A stretch of DNA of 64,000 nucleotides from Hymenopus coronatus. Taxonomy: Eukaryota; Arthropoda; Insecta; Mantodea; Hymenopodidae. The position numbers and the translations under genes were made by a program. Positions 13,001 to 25,600 of this stretch are shown piece after piece. The DNA lies in contig CM060883.1 of the NCBI GenBank assembly GCA_030762935.1, positions 49,665,001 through 49,729,000 of the forward strand, read 5' to 3'. Numbering within the stretch: the first letter of the stretch is position 1; every line of letters begins with the position of its first letter. The notes beneath the pieces were generated by a model. The model was not told the origin of the DNA, did not search any database, and saw only the letters and a list, made by a program, of their open reading frames with translations.

Positions 13001-16000
13001 CACGGGACCCACGGCTTTACTTCCCTTCCGAAGGAAACCATGCTAAGGATTTTTATGCCCGAAAAAATCTGTTGTCCTCCGCCGGGTTTGAACCCGCGAC
13101 CTTGGGTATATGAAGTCAACATGCATTTGCTGTGAGGATTAAAACAAGAATAGCTGAAGCTCATGATATCAGTTGTACCTTCATTCTGTGGTCACATTTA
13201 GAGATTTATTCAAGTGAGGGAGAGATTAACAGAATAACTGAACAGGATTTAATGGGTCAGTGTGATAAAAATTAGCTTTAAAGTATTTTTACAATCAAAA
13301 GGTAAACAAGAGTACATAGAAACCAAACTGCTTAGCCAGGATTCATCGCCCTCCGTGGTGTAATGGTTACCATGCTAACTTCATATACCCAAGGTCGCGG
13401 GTTCAAACCCGGCGGAGGACAATGGATTTTTTCGGGCGTAAAAATAGACTGGGATGCTGAGAACCACAGCAGTTAAAGAGCGTCCATAAATAAAATGCCA
13501 TTTCCTATTTTTAGCCAGGATTCACATCCAGTCTGGTGTGTTAATAAAACTATGGGGAGACCCGTGCACTTCACTGAGCTACAGAAGGTGCTTTGTTATC
13601 ATAGATAATATTAACTACTTGGGACTCAAACACAGATGGTTAAATGAACGGGTGAGCCATTAACAAATTATGGAATGATAATTTTTCAAAAGAATGGGCC
13701 TAATTTCTTGTCATCCCCAAATATTTATCACTGTATTAATCAATATGCAGAGTCTTTTTTGGAAAAACACACACATACATTTTTCTAAAAATGCTTTCTT
13801 TTGTGTCAGGGAGTCCCAAAACATGTATTCCTGGTGAAATCTTGGTATCACATTTTTGGGTGCAATATAATGCCTTCTCTATACATGTACATAGGGTGTG
13901 TAAAGAAAGTAAAGATACACCTTTTAAGTGCTAGGGCATATTTTGCTCTGGATTAACATTACTGTGATTATAATTCTAATGGTGTCTTAATTCTAATTGT
14001 CCGATTGTGTCTAAATCTAATCATTATTCTAATTTTGTCTAAATTTTGTTTGCTTCAAAACATTACATTTTTAGTTATGTCATTGAGCACTTTAACACAA
14101 TCACTTAAAATAATTACAAGCTCTATAGCCTTTTATAACATGGGCTTAAAATTAATGTAACTTAAAATAACTTTATATTACTAACACCTTAGCCTAAAAA
14201 AACTTTGTGCACTTCCTGTTTGTCGATCTAGGGTTAGTTACAATATTTGTTTCACTAGATTAGGATCTCTTTCTAGTTTCACGGCAGCTCGAAAACTCTG
14301 GAACAGACTCAGTAGTTGTTACAAACCAGCATGGGAGTATAAAATGTGTTCCAGAAAGAAGTTACTTAAAAACTGATGATAGTATTTGCAGAAATATATA
14401 TAGTTACTGAAAAGTGGAAATGTAAAGAAATAATGTGTACAGTTTACACTTCATTAAGTGATGGTGAAGTTTAGTAAATTTAATATTTTTATGTTTATTT
14501 ATTTGTGTTAAGCTAATACATATTATATGAGTATGATGGGCATTCAGCCCAAGCTCTTAGTATGTCTTAATCACCCACATAATTACATATATACACATTT
14601 TAGTTCCTTAAAACTATTAAAATATTAATAGGTAACAGAAAATTATTTTAATTCTAATTCCCTTTGCACAGACCAGTTCCATTTTTACTTACTCTACATG
14701 TACTATGTACATAGTGTATAGAGAAGGTATTACATTCCACCCAAAAATTTGATACCCAGATTTCACCGGAAATATATGTTTTGAGTCCCCCTGAATAAAA
14801 AAAAAAAAAGCATTTTTGTAAAAAAGTCTGTGTATGTGTGTGTGTCTGTGTCTGTGGACGGCATAGCTCTAAAAGGAAAAGACCGTTAAATACCAAACTT
14901 GGTATTTAAGTTTCGTATCCTCCAAAGATGTGACACAAATTTCAAGAAAATCCCCCCACCTCAAACTACCCTTTACATGGAACTTTTTTCGAAAACTTTG
15001 ATTTTCTCAAAAATGGCTCTAATGATTTTGATTAAAATATCATATATTAAGGATATTTACCTGACTAATAAAATATATATTTTGAATTTTCTGGGAATAG
15101 CCTCTGAAGACTACTTTATTCCAGATGAATTTTACGGAATTTTGCATAACTGCTAAACCATAAGAAATGGACAAAAACTTACCACACAAAAATTGCAGAG
15201 CACATTAAAACACACCATTTATGTTATATACATTTTTTGGGTGGAGTTGGTTGTTTTTGAGATATTCCTTGTTTTCGATTTCAGCTATGAAAAACTTATA
15301 CTTTTCTCATACAGGAATTTGCCAACTCCTGTCCATACAAACAAAGGAACTTGAGTCACATAGCAACCAGCTTTTGACTATCACTTTAACCTATGGTACT
15401 CCCTTATTTCGCTTCTACTTACAAGGAAGCAAGTAATAAGACTATTTCTGCTAATTTTTTCTCGAATAGCATGAAGTAAATAGAAGCATAAGCTTCTTAA
15501 CAATAATTTGTTGCAGAGATAAAGAGAAAGTCATGTGAATGGAACACATCAGATTTTTTTCTTAAATTTGCTTAAAAACTGAACTAAGCCATCCTTTCTA
15601 AAAACTCCCCTTAAAGCTTTTCTCCTGTCCATCTTGTCCCACATCTGCTCCAGAAATTCTTTCCTCCATAAATCTGTTTCTTGGCTTCAAATATTATATG
15701 CTCTAGATCTTCCTTCCCTCTATAAATGGGACACTGACATTGTGGGATGCCTTTTCTTATTCCTTTTAATCTCCAAACGCCCAATAACCATGCTATTCCC
15801 TCGCTTTGTTCACTATTTAGCTTATCAGCAATTATCTCCCTTTCCCAGTTTCAATCATCGATATATAATATACCAGAAACCTTTTTTCCATTATCCCACC
15901 TAAAAGTTGTTGGATTTCTTTGTCTTCAAATATCTTCTGTATTATTTTCCAAAATGTATTATGGCTATTTTATCCTCTCCAGTATTCACCCATCCCTTTC

Positions 16001-16563
16001 ACTTCCATGTTCATTTGGATACTACTAGTCCGTCTTAGAGTTCCTAAGATTCTTTTCCTGATATTCCATACTCTATCTTAACAAATTATTCTTATCTAGA
16101 TTCAGGATAAATTTAATACATATGTGTATTTAATGTTAAATATGGATATTCAATATTAAATATTTCAATTATGTTCTGTCATTTTAAGAAATGGTTTAAG
16201 TGATAAATGAATGTTTTAATTTATTTCTTCCTCAGATACATTATTACAATTTTATACTTATACAAATTACATATTCATTTAAGAATATATTTGCACCCTA
16301 GGGCTCCATAGAACTCAACACCATGGTTATTTGCATATGTTGACCTTACCCCCCACCTTTCCTTATCTTTGTATGTTTCATGTCCATTACTTTTCCTATC
16401 TTCCAATTTCTTTGCTTTGCTTTACTGTGCTGCTGTTTCCCTAATTCTATCTTAGTTTCTTACTTTCATAGTTTATTTCTTCTTAGCACTTCTTACATTT
16501 TTCAGTTTGTTAAACAATTTTTGTACATCTCCTTGCCCCCATTTCCTTAGCCTCACATTTCCC

Positions 16564-16616
<53 letters not shown>

Positions 16617-19600
16617 CTTACTGTTTATCTAGCCATTAAATGAAAATGTAAATGGCATGTTATTTATGGTGGTTCTCACCACTAATGTGGTGCTCAGCAT
16701 CCCATTCTAAATTGGGCATGAAAGACCGCTTAATTTTGCTCAGAGGCCTCTCTATCAGGCTTCAGGTTCTTTTATGTGCCTCAAATCTACGACATGGGAC
16801 CAATGGCTTTACTTCCCTTCCAAAGGAAGCCATGCTAAGGATTTTTACGTCTGAAAAAATCCATTGTCCTCCACCGGGTTTGAACCTGCGACCTTGGGTA
16901 TATGAAGCTAGCATGATAACCATTACACCATGGAGGGCGACATTATCTATCCATTTCTTCAGTCTAGGCCTCTTGGTGATACATTTCTTTTTTTCTCCCT
17001 TTCCCTCCTTATTCTCTCCTCGATTTTACAGGGATCTTTCACCCATTATTTGACATATTACCTTTGTGGCCATTATGCTCTTTGCATTTTAATTTCTTCT
17101 ACCTCCCTCATACTGGTCACTTGCATAATCTCTATAATCTTTGGCTAACTACTAATTTCATTTCTTTCTCTGTTGCACTCCCCATTTCCCATCCACCACT
17201 TCACTTGATTCCCCTTATGCTGTTGGCTGTGCACACATCATTGTATGCTGGCTATGTGTCCTTTTTGCGGCCGTTATCTTCTCTTCCTTTCTTCTTGCTG
17301 ATTTATGTTTCATATATCTTCCTGCTTCACTATCTGCTGCATGCTTCTCTTGTTGTCCTTTGTTCTAGTATATAGGAAATTAATATTAATGGGGCAATTT
17401 TTTTGACTGATAAAATAATAAAACAGTTTATTCAGGAAAGTCCTTCTACTACTGAAGGTAATCATCAGTGAAAAGGTGCACACGCAATTTTTATTAAAAG
17501 GGGAATTATAATAAGATTATTTCATGTTCTATTTTTTATAAAATAGAACAGAGTTGACAAGTCGTCTAGCCATAACTTAAAATTATGTATGTATGCTTTC
17601 TTTCCTTAATTCCTTGTCCTTCTTCTTTTCTGTATTGGCTCCATCAATTGGCTTCTCTGTGTCTTTATTAATAAAAATGCCTGTACCTTTTAACTTGTTT
17701 GCTCTTTTCAAAATCTTAAGACAGTGAGTTTGTATTTGTAAACTTCACCAAGATGCTCCTTCCTCTTGTTTGCCCATTCTGAATTCAAGGGTGGACAATA
17801 GCAAAGTTCCATTTTGTGTAAAAACAATGTAGAATTCTTAAGACAAAGAAATTCATATGGATGCATCCTCTTTTTGCTTTCTCTATATGTACTATGTACA
17901 TAGTGTATAGAGAAGGTGCATTGTACCCAAAAATTCGATACCGAGGTTTCACCAGAAATACATGTTTTGAGACCACCTGAATCCAAAAAAAAAATCCAAG
18001 AAAAATTTCTGGTGTGTGTCTGTCTGTCTGTCTGTCTGTCTGTGTGTATGTGTGTGTGTCTGTGGGCAGCATAGCTCAAAAACAAAAAGACTGTTGAATA
18101 CCAAACTTGGTATTTAAGTTCAGTATCCTCCAAGGATGTGACACAAAGATTTTCAAGAAAATCCCCCCACCCCAAACTACCCTTCATATGGAAAAATTTT
18201 CGAAAATTTTGATTTTTTAAAAAATGGACCCCAAACTACCCTTCATATGGAAAAATTTTCGAGAATTTTGATTTTTTAAAAAATGGCTCTAATGATTTTG
18301 ATTAAAATATCATATATTAAAGATATATACTTAGAAATAATATATATCTTGAATTTTCTGCGAATAGCCTCTGAAGACCACTTTATTCTGGATGAATTTT
18401 ACGGAATTTTGTGTAACTGGTAAACTGTAAGAGATAGACAAAAACTTACCACACAAAAAATGTAGAGCACATTAAAACACAATTTATGTTATATACATTT
18501 TTTTCGTGGGGTTGATAATTTTTTAGATATTCCTTGTTTTTTGTTTCAGCCTTAAAAACTTATACTTTTCTCATATAGGAATTTGTCAACTCCTGTCCAT
18601 ACAAACAAAGGAACTTCAGTCACATAGCAACCATCTTTTGCTATCACTTAACCTATGTTAGTCCCTTATTTTGCTTCTACTTACAGGGAAGCAAGTAATA
18701 AGACTATTTCTGCTAAATTTTTCTAACTTAGCATGAAGTAAATAGAAGCATAAACTTTTTAACAAAAATTTGTTGCAGAGGTATAGAGAAAGTCATGTGA
18801 ATGGATTACATCAGATTTTTTCAATAAATCTTGTGGATCACTTAAAATCAAAGTTTCAAACATAATGGAGCATTACAAAGGTTGCACATAAGTTTTAACT
18901 TCTTTTCCTGTAGATTTTGTCTTGCACTATATTAGAATAAAGACATTGCAATATAATTAGCAGGAGCAAAACATGTTTATATGTAAAGAAGTCATAAAAT
19001 TATATGCTAACAGTGTTAAAACTCCCATCACAGTGTGCTTCAGTCGTCATACTAGATGAATAACAAATGACATTGTACAAAAGTCAACAGCAAAAGAATG
19101 TTTTGTTTAAATTAACATAGCTCTAATCCTTGTACAGAACCATTCCATCCATAACAGGTGAAAAACATCTGCATATGTTGAAACTGTTCTGCCATAACAG
19201 ATGAGTATCTGCATGTGCAGAATTGTTTCATCCATAACAGATGAAGAGCATTTGGCTGTGGCAGAACTGTTCTGTCCATGCCAGATGAAGGGTATCTGCG
19301 TGTGTTGGAACTGTTCCATAACATATAAATAATTAGAAATATTTGTATGTAATGGAGCACCATTATTGGAATTGTTTAATAATGAGTCAAAATTATAAAC
19401 CCTTTAAATTTCTCTGCTTACACTTAGTCTTTATTTAAGACTAGTTTCAGGGAGCATCCTCCCTATCCTCAGTTAATTTGTTGACTGATGATCCTGTGTT
19501 GTGTTGGTTCTACTAAGAGTTGTGCTGCCATCTCTCGTCTTTGTTAACCGGATGATGTCATCTATGGCAGGAATCTCAAAATTCATGAGATTTCCTTCAT

Positions 19601-22600
19601 GCTTATGAATGAAGATGTTTTCCCATGTGTTTAGTTCCCAAGGTTGTTTTAAGTGTTGATCAGTTTTGTTTCTGGGTTCTATATTATGATTCTCTGTCCA
19701 CCTGTCTGTTCCATCCATAATATGTGCGGAGTATATGCATATGTTGCAACTGTTGTGCCATAACAGGAGAAGGGCTTCAGTGTGGTGGTGAAACTGTTCC
19801 ATCCATAATAGATTAAGAGTATATGTGTGTGGTGAAACTATTCAATCCATTACAGGTGAAGGGCATTTGGATGGGCAAAACTGTTCCATTCATAACAGTG
19901 AAGGGTATCTGGGTGTGTCGGAACTGTTCCATCCATATCAGATGAAGGGCATCTGCATGTGGCAGAATATTTCATCCATAGGATGGAAGAACTGTTCCAT
20001 TTATAACAGGTAAAGGGCATCTGCATGTGCCAGAATTATTACAATTGAAGGAGCTCTGGGTGTGGCAGATTGTTCCATCCGTAACATGTGAAGGATATCG
20101 GCATGTGACAGGACTGTTCCTTTCATAGATGTGGAAGAACTGTTCTATTCATAACAGGTGAAGGACATCTGAGTATGGCAGAATTGTTCTGACCATAACA
20201 AGTGAAGGCATCTATGTGACAGAACTGCTCATCCATAACATGTGAAGGGTATGTGCATGTGGTGGACCTGTTCTGCCCTTAACAGCAAAGAAGTTAATTA
20301 CATTAGGTATTCCACTTTAGAACAGTGCCCATTATGCAAGTGATGTTTTGAAATGCTAAATGTATGGTACATATTGTGTATCCATTTTACTGTGTTTTGG
20401 AGTACATGAGAAAATTTGCAATGTGAATGTTCCAATTTCATGTCTTTGTGTACCAAAACAATCATGTTGGGAGTCTCATTTTTGAGGAAGGGGAAGAACT
20501 TTGTCGTGTCTAAAACCATTTCCTATTAAACATATGTTACTTTTTTTTTAAAACTATACAGGGGGTCCCAGAATTCAACCACACAAATTGGCAGGATTAT
20601 AGAGGGATTCTTAATAAACAGTTTGAAATAGGGAACCTATTGCCTCTTTTGCCAAATGTTCAAGTTATGGCATGTTTTCTGGATCGCACATTAATGACCA
20701 GAAATTCAAAGAATGTGGATGTGCGAGTTCGGTTTTCATCCAGAATGCTTCATTTGTATGCCAGTAGTGAAAGGAATGCAGTATTGGAGCACAATCAGTG
20801 CAGCATTTAAAATAATTGGACTTGTAACCTTGGCAAAATTGAAGTTTTAATTTTTTAATTTTCTTTTTTTCTCAAAAAGTACATCATTAGAACAGCATTA
20901 ATGTGCTTAGTTTACATTTCTGAAGCCAAAATGATAAGCCCTCCAGTACAAATTACTTTCAAAAGACTATGAATGATATTCATATCTACGCAGCATTCAG
21001 TATTAAGCACAGTAATTGTCAGGGAACATGTGCAGATTAATGCAATAAAACAGTTAGGTTTGTTGAAAATATTTATGCAATGTGTGCTCTGAAACATAGC
21101 AATTGCACTATGATTTTAGTGGTGGAAAAAAAACCTGGGCTATTGCCAGGATTCGAACAGCCCTACTTGGATTTTATCTGTATATAAGTATTATACCATT
21201 TTAATCACTTGAGCTACTGTGGTTCTGCGAGACTATGCTTTTGAAAGTCTTGTCTTATGCCTATACATGATTATTGTGAGAACCATTAATTGCTAAACAT
21301 TGTTTTATGTGTAAGAAGAAAATTGTTTCAACAATGTGCAAAATGGAGAGCACACAGACTAACATCTTAAGATAATCTAAGCTGTGAACTTCAGAGCTCA
21401 TGTGCTATTTACTACCACGTGATACCAGTGCATGTGCACAAGAGCCTTGCTTACTAGATTTCTGTTGTTGTGATGAAGTTCCTGGAGTTTTTGACAAGGT
21501 GCGAGTTAATTTTTTCATAGGTGCAATCTCTGGAAGGAAGTTGCAGGTCATCACATCGAAAAATTTCTCTGGTGACCTTTGTATTTTGTGCTTCAAATAT
21601 TGTATTATTTCTCTAAGTTCTTTCTATTTGCTTTTCATGCAGAGATGAAAAGGTAGAATTTACTTTCCTGAGTAGTACATGGTTTTTAATTTCATTTGAC
21701 ACAATGATAATATTGTTTTGTTAATTGTAACTGTACCTACAATTGTAATGTACATAATACATCTATGTGTGATACACTGTATTTTAGAAACTCCTTTGAG
21801 GTGTACGGAGTAATGTACCCCTTCAAGTGTTAAATGCAGTTGTTATTGAAATTCTCCATTACACCTTATTTTATTTGTCATAACGAATAAATCATATTGA
21901 GTAATGCAGCAAAATATGAATGGCTCATTATAAAATGCAAAAAAGGGGACAACATAAAAATAAATGTGTATATGGAGGCTTGAATCCTCAATTTTCTCGA
22001 CATCTTAACCTGTGCTGCCCACATGCTAACCACAATGCTAAGTAATGCCACTATATCTATGCTCTCCAAAATCCAGGTGCCCATGCCACAGTCCATTGCA
22101 GTTTGATCAGTGGTGTGCTAACCCTTAATACATTTTATACTGTATCAAAGAATTTAGAACCCATAGCCCATAGGTTCCCTATCTCAGACTGTTTATTATG
22201 AACCCCTCTACAATCCTACCAATTTGTGCAATCGAATTCTGGAACACTTTGTATATCTTATTTTAAATTGTATTGGTTCACAGAGAAGTCTTGTTTGATT
22301 ACTTGTTATTTTTTACCTTGTCTATTACTTGCCTGTAGTAAGCAGAGGAAGTATTGCCATCCACTCAAAATTTTGATACCAAGATGTCACTAAAAAAAAA
22401 ATAGAAAAAGAGCAAAAAGCCTTTTCAGAAAACGGTGTATGTTTGGGTGCATTAACAGCTTAACTTTTTTGAACATTTTGATAACTCATAAATGTCTTTT
22501 AAAGATTGATTAAAGATATTTTCATGACAAAATCTATATTTTAAATTTCCTGGGAATAAAATATACAATCCTTTTCATTCTGAATGACTTATGCATAATT

Positions 22601-25600
22601 TGTGAACTATAAAAGATTGACAAGTTCTTAATACACAAAATATGTAGATCTTGTTAAAACTCACAATTTATGTGGAATAAGATTTTCTCCTTTTTTGGAG
22701 GTAATAATTTCTGAGATATTCCTTATTACTCATTTGGGTTTTCAAATACTTTTGAAAATACTTTCATGCAGAGTATGAAATTTCAAAGCTATCACCTGCT
22801 TTTTAAAAATGTGACTATCGCTTTATATTTCTGCAGTGAAAAGTGTAATCAAAGTTTGTTTATTTACAAGAAATCAACGAACAAGTTTTTGTGCTGAGGT
22901 TCCTTATGATGCAATATGACATGTAGATGTATTTGCAACAAATACAAAAAGTTTTTGTTGTCTGATCTCGTTTAATGTATAATTCTAAGCAGATCTTACT
23001 CCACTTGATTCAGCTTCTTTTTCAGGAACAATCTGTAAATATGCTTCCAGACATATAGTGGATATTTTGTATAAATTGTTTTTGTCCAAAAAATTGAAGG
23101 GATTAATCTCACTGTTTTATTAGAGCAAAGAAAACTCTGAAGAGAGAAATTAGTTCCTTAGTTTGATTTTTAGTTTCTGTACTAGTTATCTACAGTAAGT
23201 AGAAGGAGTGTTGTATTCCACCCAAAAATTTGGTACTGAGGTATAAGTGTAAATTTATTTTTTAGGTGCCAGAATTAAAAAAAAAAAGAAGCAGTGTTAG
23301 GAAATGAATCAGTGTGTTTGTATACATCTTCCAAGGTTGTCACACAAAGATTTCCAAGAAAATTTCTCCACCCAAAACTATTCTTGACATACACACTAGC
23401 TGTTAGTCGCGTGGCATAGCTTTATGGCACATAAAATAACCTCAAGCATGATAAAGAGGCCCCTCAGCAAAATTAAGTGATATTTCACTCCCAATGTAGA
23501 ATGGGATGTTGAGAAGTGCAGCAGTTAAGAGCACACATACATTTTTATTGGAAGAGTTCTTTTTAAAAAAATCTCTTATCTATTTTGATGAAAATAACAT
23601 ATTTAGATATTTGTATGAGAAATAACATTTTATTTTTAATTTTTCTGTAAATAGCCTATGAAATTTTCATTTTGGATACATTTTGTACAACTGGTTAATC
23701 GTTAAATATAGAGAAAATTGTATTATATAAAAAATGTGGATCTTATTAAGGCATACAATTCTACTTGGCATTAATCATTTCCAAGGTATTCATGGTTTTT
23801 TATTTGAATGTACAAATATGAGTATTATCGTTTTAAGTGCTATCACTTTTTTTCTTTTTTCATGGCTGTACAAAGGACATAAGAGTTTCTCATATATTGA
23901 CCCACTTTTTAAAATGTTGACTATCCCTTTAGCCTACTGCATCCTTCTTATACCTACAATGAAAACTCTAATAAAAGTTTATCTCAGTTAAAAAGAATAG
24001 TTTGTAGAAGAGTGAATAATGTGATTCTATTTGAGTTTTATTATATTTGCCTTCAGCACCGTCCACAGTTCCCACAACACCAACAAGTCCTACACAGAAT
24101 GGTGATCCAACTGTGGTGAAGTCACAACAGTCCAAAATAGAAAGCATAAAGAACTGGAGTATCTCAACTTACAAGTGTACAAAACAGCTGATGTTTGAAA
24201 AACTGGGAAAGACATCCAGAACTGTTGATACTGGTAAGTACATCATTTCTTAAGAAATTTATTTACAGCTATTTGTGTGCAATGATGTAGTAAAAGCATA
24301 ATTGTGTATCTTGTAGTGCTAATAAAGCAGATGAGTGAGTCCTTTTTTGTTTTTTAAATAATTGATACTAATATTACAATGCTCTACATTTAAACTAAAA
24401 ATCACATTTTACTTTATCTATCCCTTGCGTATTATACCAAGTACAGGAAGCGTGTCATTTCATTAAAAAACTCAGTTTTAAGATTTCACTATATGTACAT
24501 TTTAAGATTTCTGAATAAAAAAAAAAAATTAATAAAAGCATTACTTGTTAAAGGTCTGTAAGGCAGGTAGCATTACTCAAAAAAAAAAATGACACACAGA
24601 TATCAAACTCAGTATTTAACTGCAACATCTTCAAAAATGTGATACAAAGATATTTCAAGAAAATCCCCCTATTCAAACAACATTCTGCATGATAACATTT
24701 TTCAGTGGCATCAACCATTTCAAGATATTCATTGTTAGTAGTTTGAATTTTCAAATATCAATACTTTTGAAGTGTTGAATCACCATTCATTTTTTTACTT
24801 TCTCTAATATACTTAGTAAATAGGGAAAGCATTGTATTCCACACGTTTGTGTTGACATTTCAGCAAAAATATATGTTTTGAGGCTGCCTGAGTGCCAGTA
24901 TAAAACATTTTTAGAAAATGGTCTATGTATGTGCTTGCAAGAAGACAGCTAAAACAGTATAAATCAGAAATGAAAATTTAGGTAAATACCAAACTTTATA
25001 TTTAAGTTCAGCATTTTCCAAGACTGTAATACAAAGATTTTCAAGAAAATCTTTCCAACCTAAGCTACTCTTTATATAGCAAATTTTCTGAAAATGTTGA
25101 GTTTTCTTAAAATTGGCTCTTAATGATTTTAATTAAAATACCATATACCTACTTAGCCAAAGTTTGGTACTTATCTGACTTTTTGCTTTTGAGTTGTATT
25201 TTTGTGAAAAAAAAATGCACGCGCGTACACACACACACTCTCACTCTGCTAAAAAAATTGTGTATATATTTATATATGTAATTTATTTATTCATTCAGGG
25301 GGCCTCAAAACATGTATTTTCAGTGAAATCTCAGCATAGAATTTTTGTGTAAAATGCAATAACTTCTCTAACTGCTATGTATGTGGTAAGCTTTTGTAAT
25401 AATGGTTTAGGAGAGTGGACATAAAAGAATTGCCATAATATACTTACGTAAGTAATTTTATAACTCTTGACTTTTGAGGTACCCAGATGTTAATGTATCA
25501 CATAAGATAAGTGCAGTTTATGAAGTTTTTCTTTTAATAAGGGTAATAGACACACTGAATTTTTGTTTATATATGGTGCTCTTTATATAAAATCTTAGAA

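Larger units (their letters stand above)
7023..24056 (+). other. Arfip: Arfaptin intron 1 (17.0 kb), packed with transposons
   Basis: The donor is GTAAGG at 7023 and the acceptor CTTCAG at 24051-24056. Recognised contents are listed separately: antisense LINE, Penelope-like element, R1 copies, SINE-A copies, minisatellite and long-TIR element. Intervals where nothing is recognised are about 7023-8220 (one short local repeat of 'TTTTAATCATTGAAA' near 7335-7375), 12259-12849, 13129-13331, 13916-14683, 16096-16568, 16956-17873 and 18826-19134. Confidence 0.85.

Noticed and set aside
13346..13421. Functional tRNA gene
   Set aside because: The head has A and B boxes and a pairable acceptor stem, but the anticodon arm pairs badly, it continues into a SINE body and it has a target duplication.
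16652..17053. 133-residue ORF as a gene
   Set aside because: It lies over the full-length antisense SINE-A copy and continues into low-complexity sequence.
17708..18187. 159-residue minus-strand ORF
   Set aside because: It is an antisense reading of the R1 repeat including its (TGTC)n tract (Thr/His/Asp repeats).
19107..20013. Repeat-containing proteins rich in Met, Gln, Phe and Ser
   Set aside because: They are frames through a 44-bp minisatellite with stops in most units.
19135..20290. CRISPR-like array
   Set aside because: The units are contiguous and imperfect without unique spacers, and the sequence is eukaryotic.
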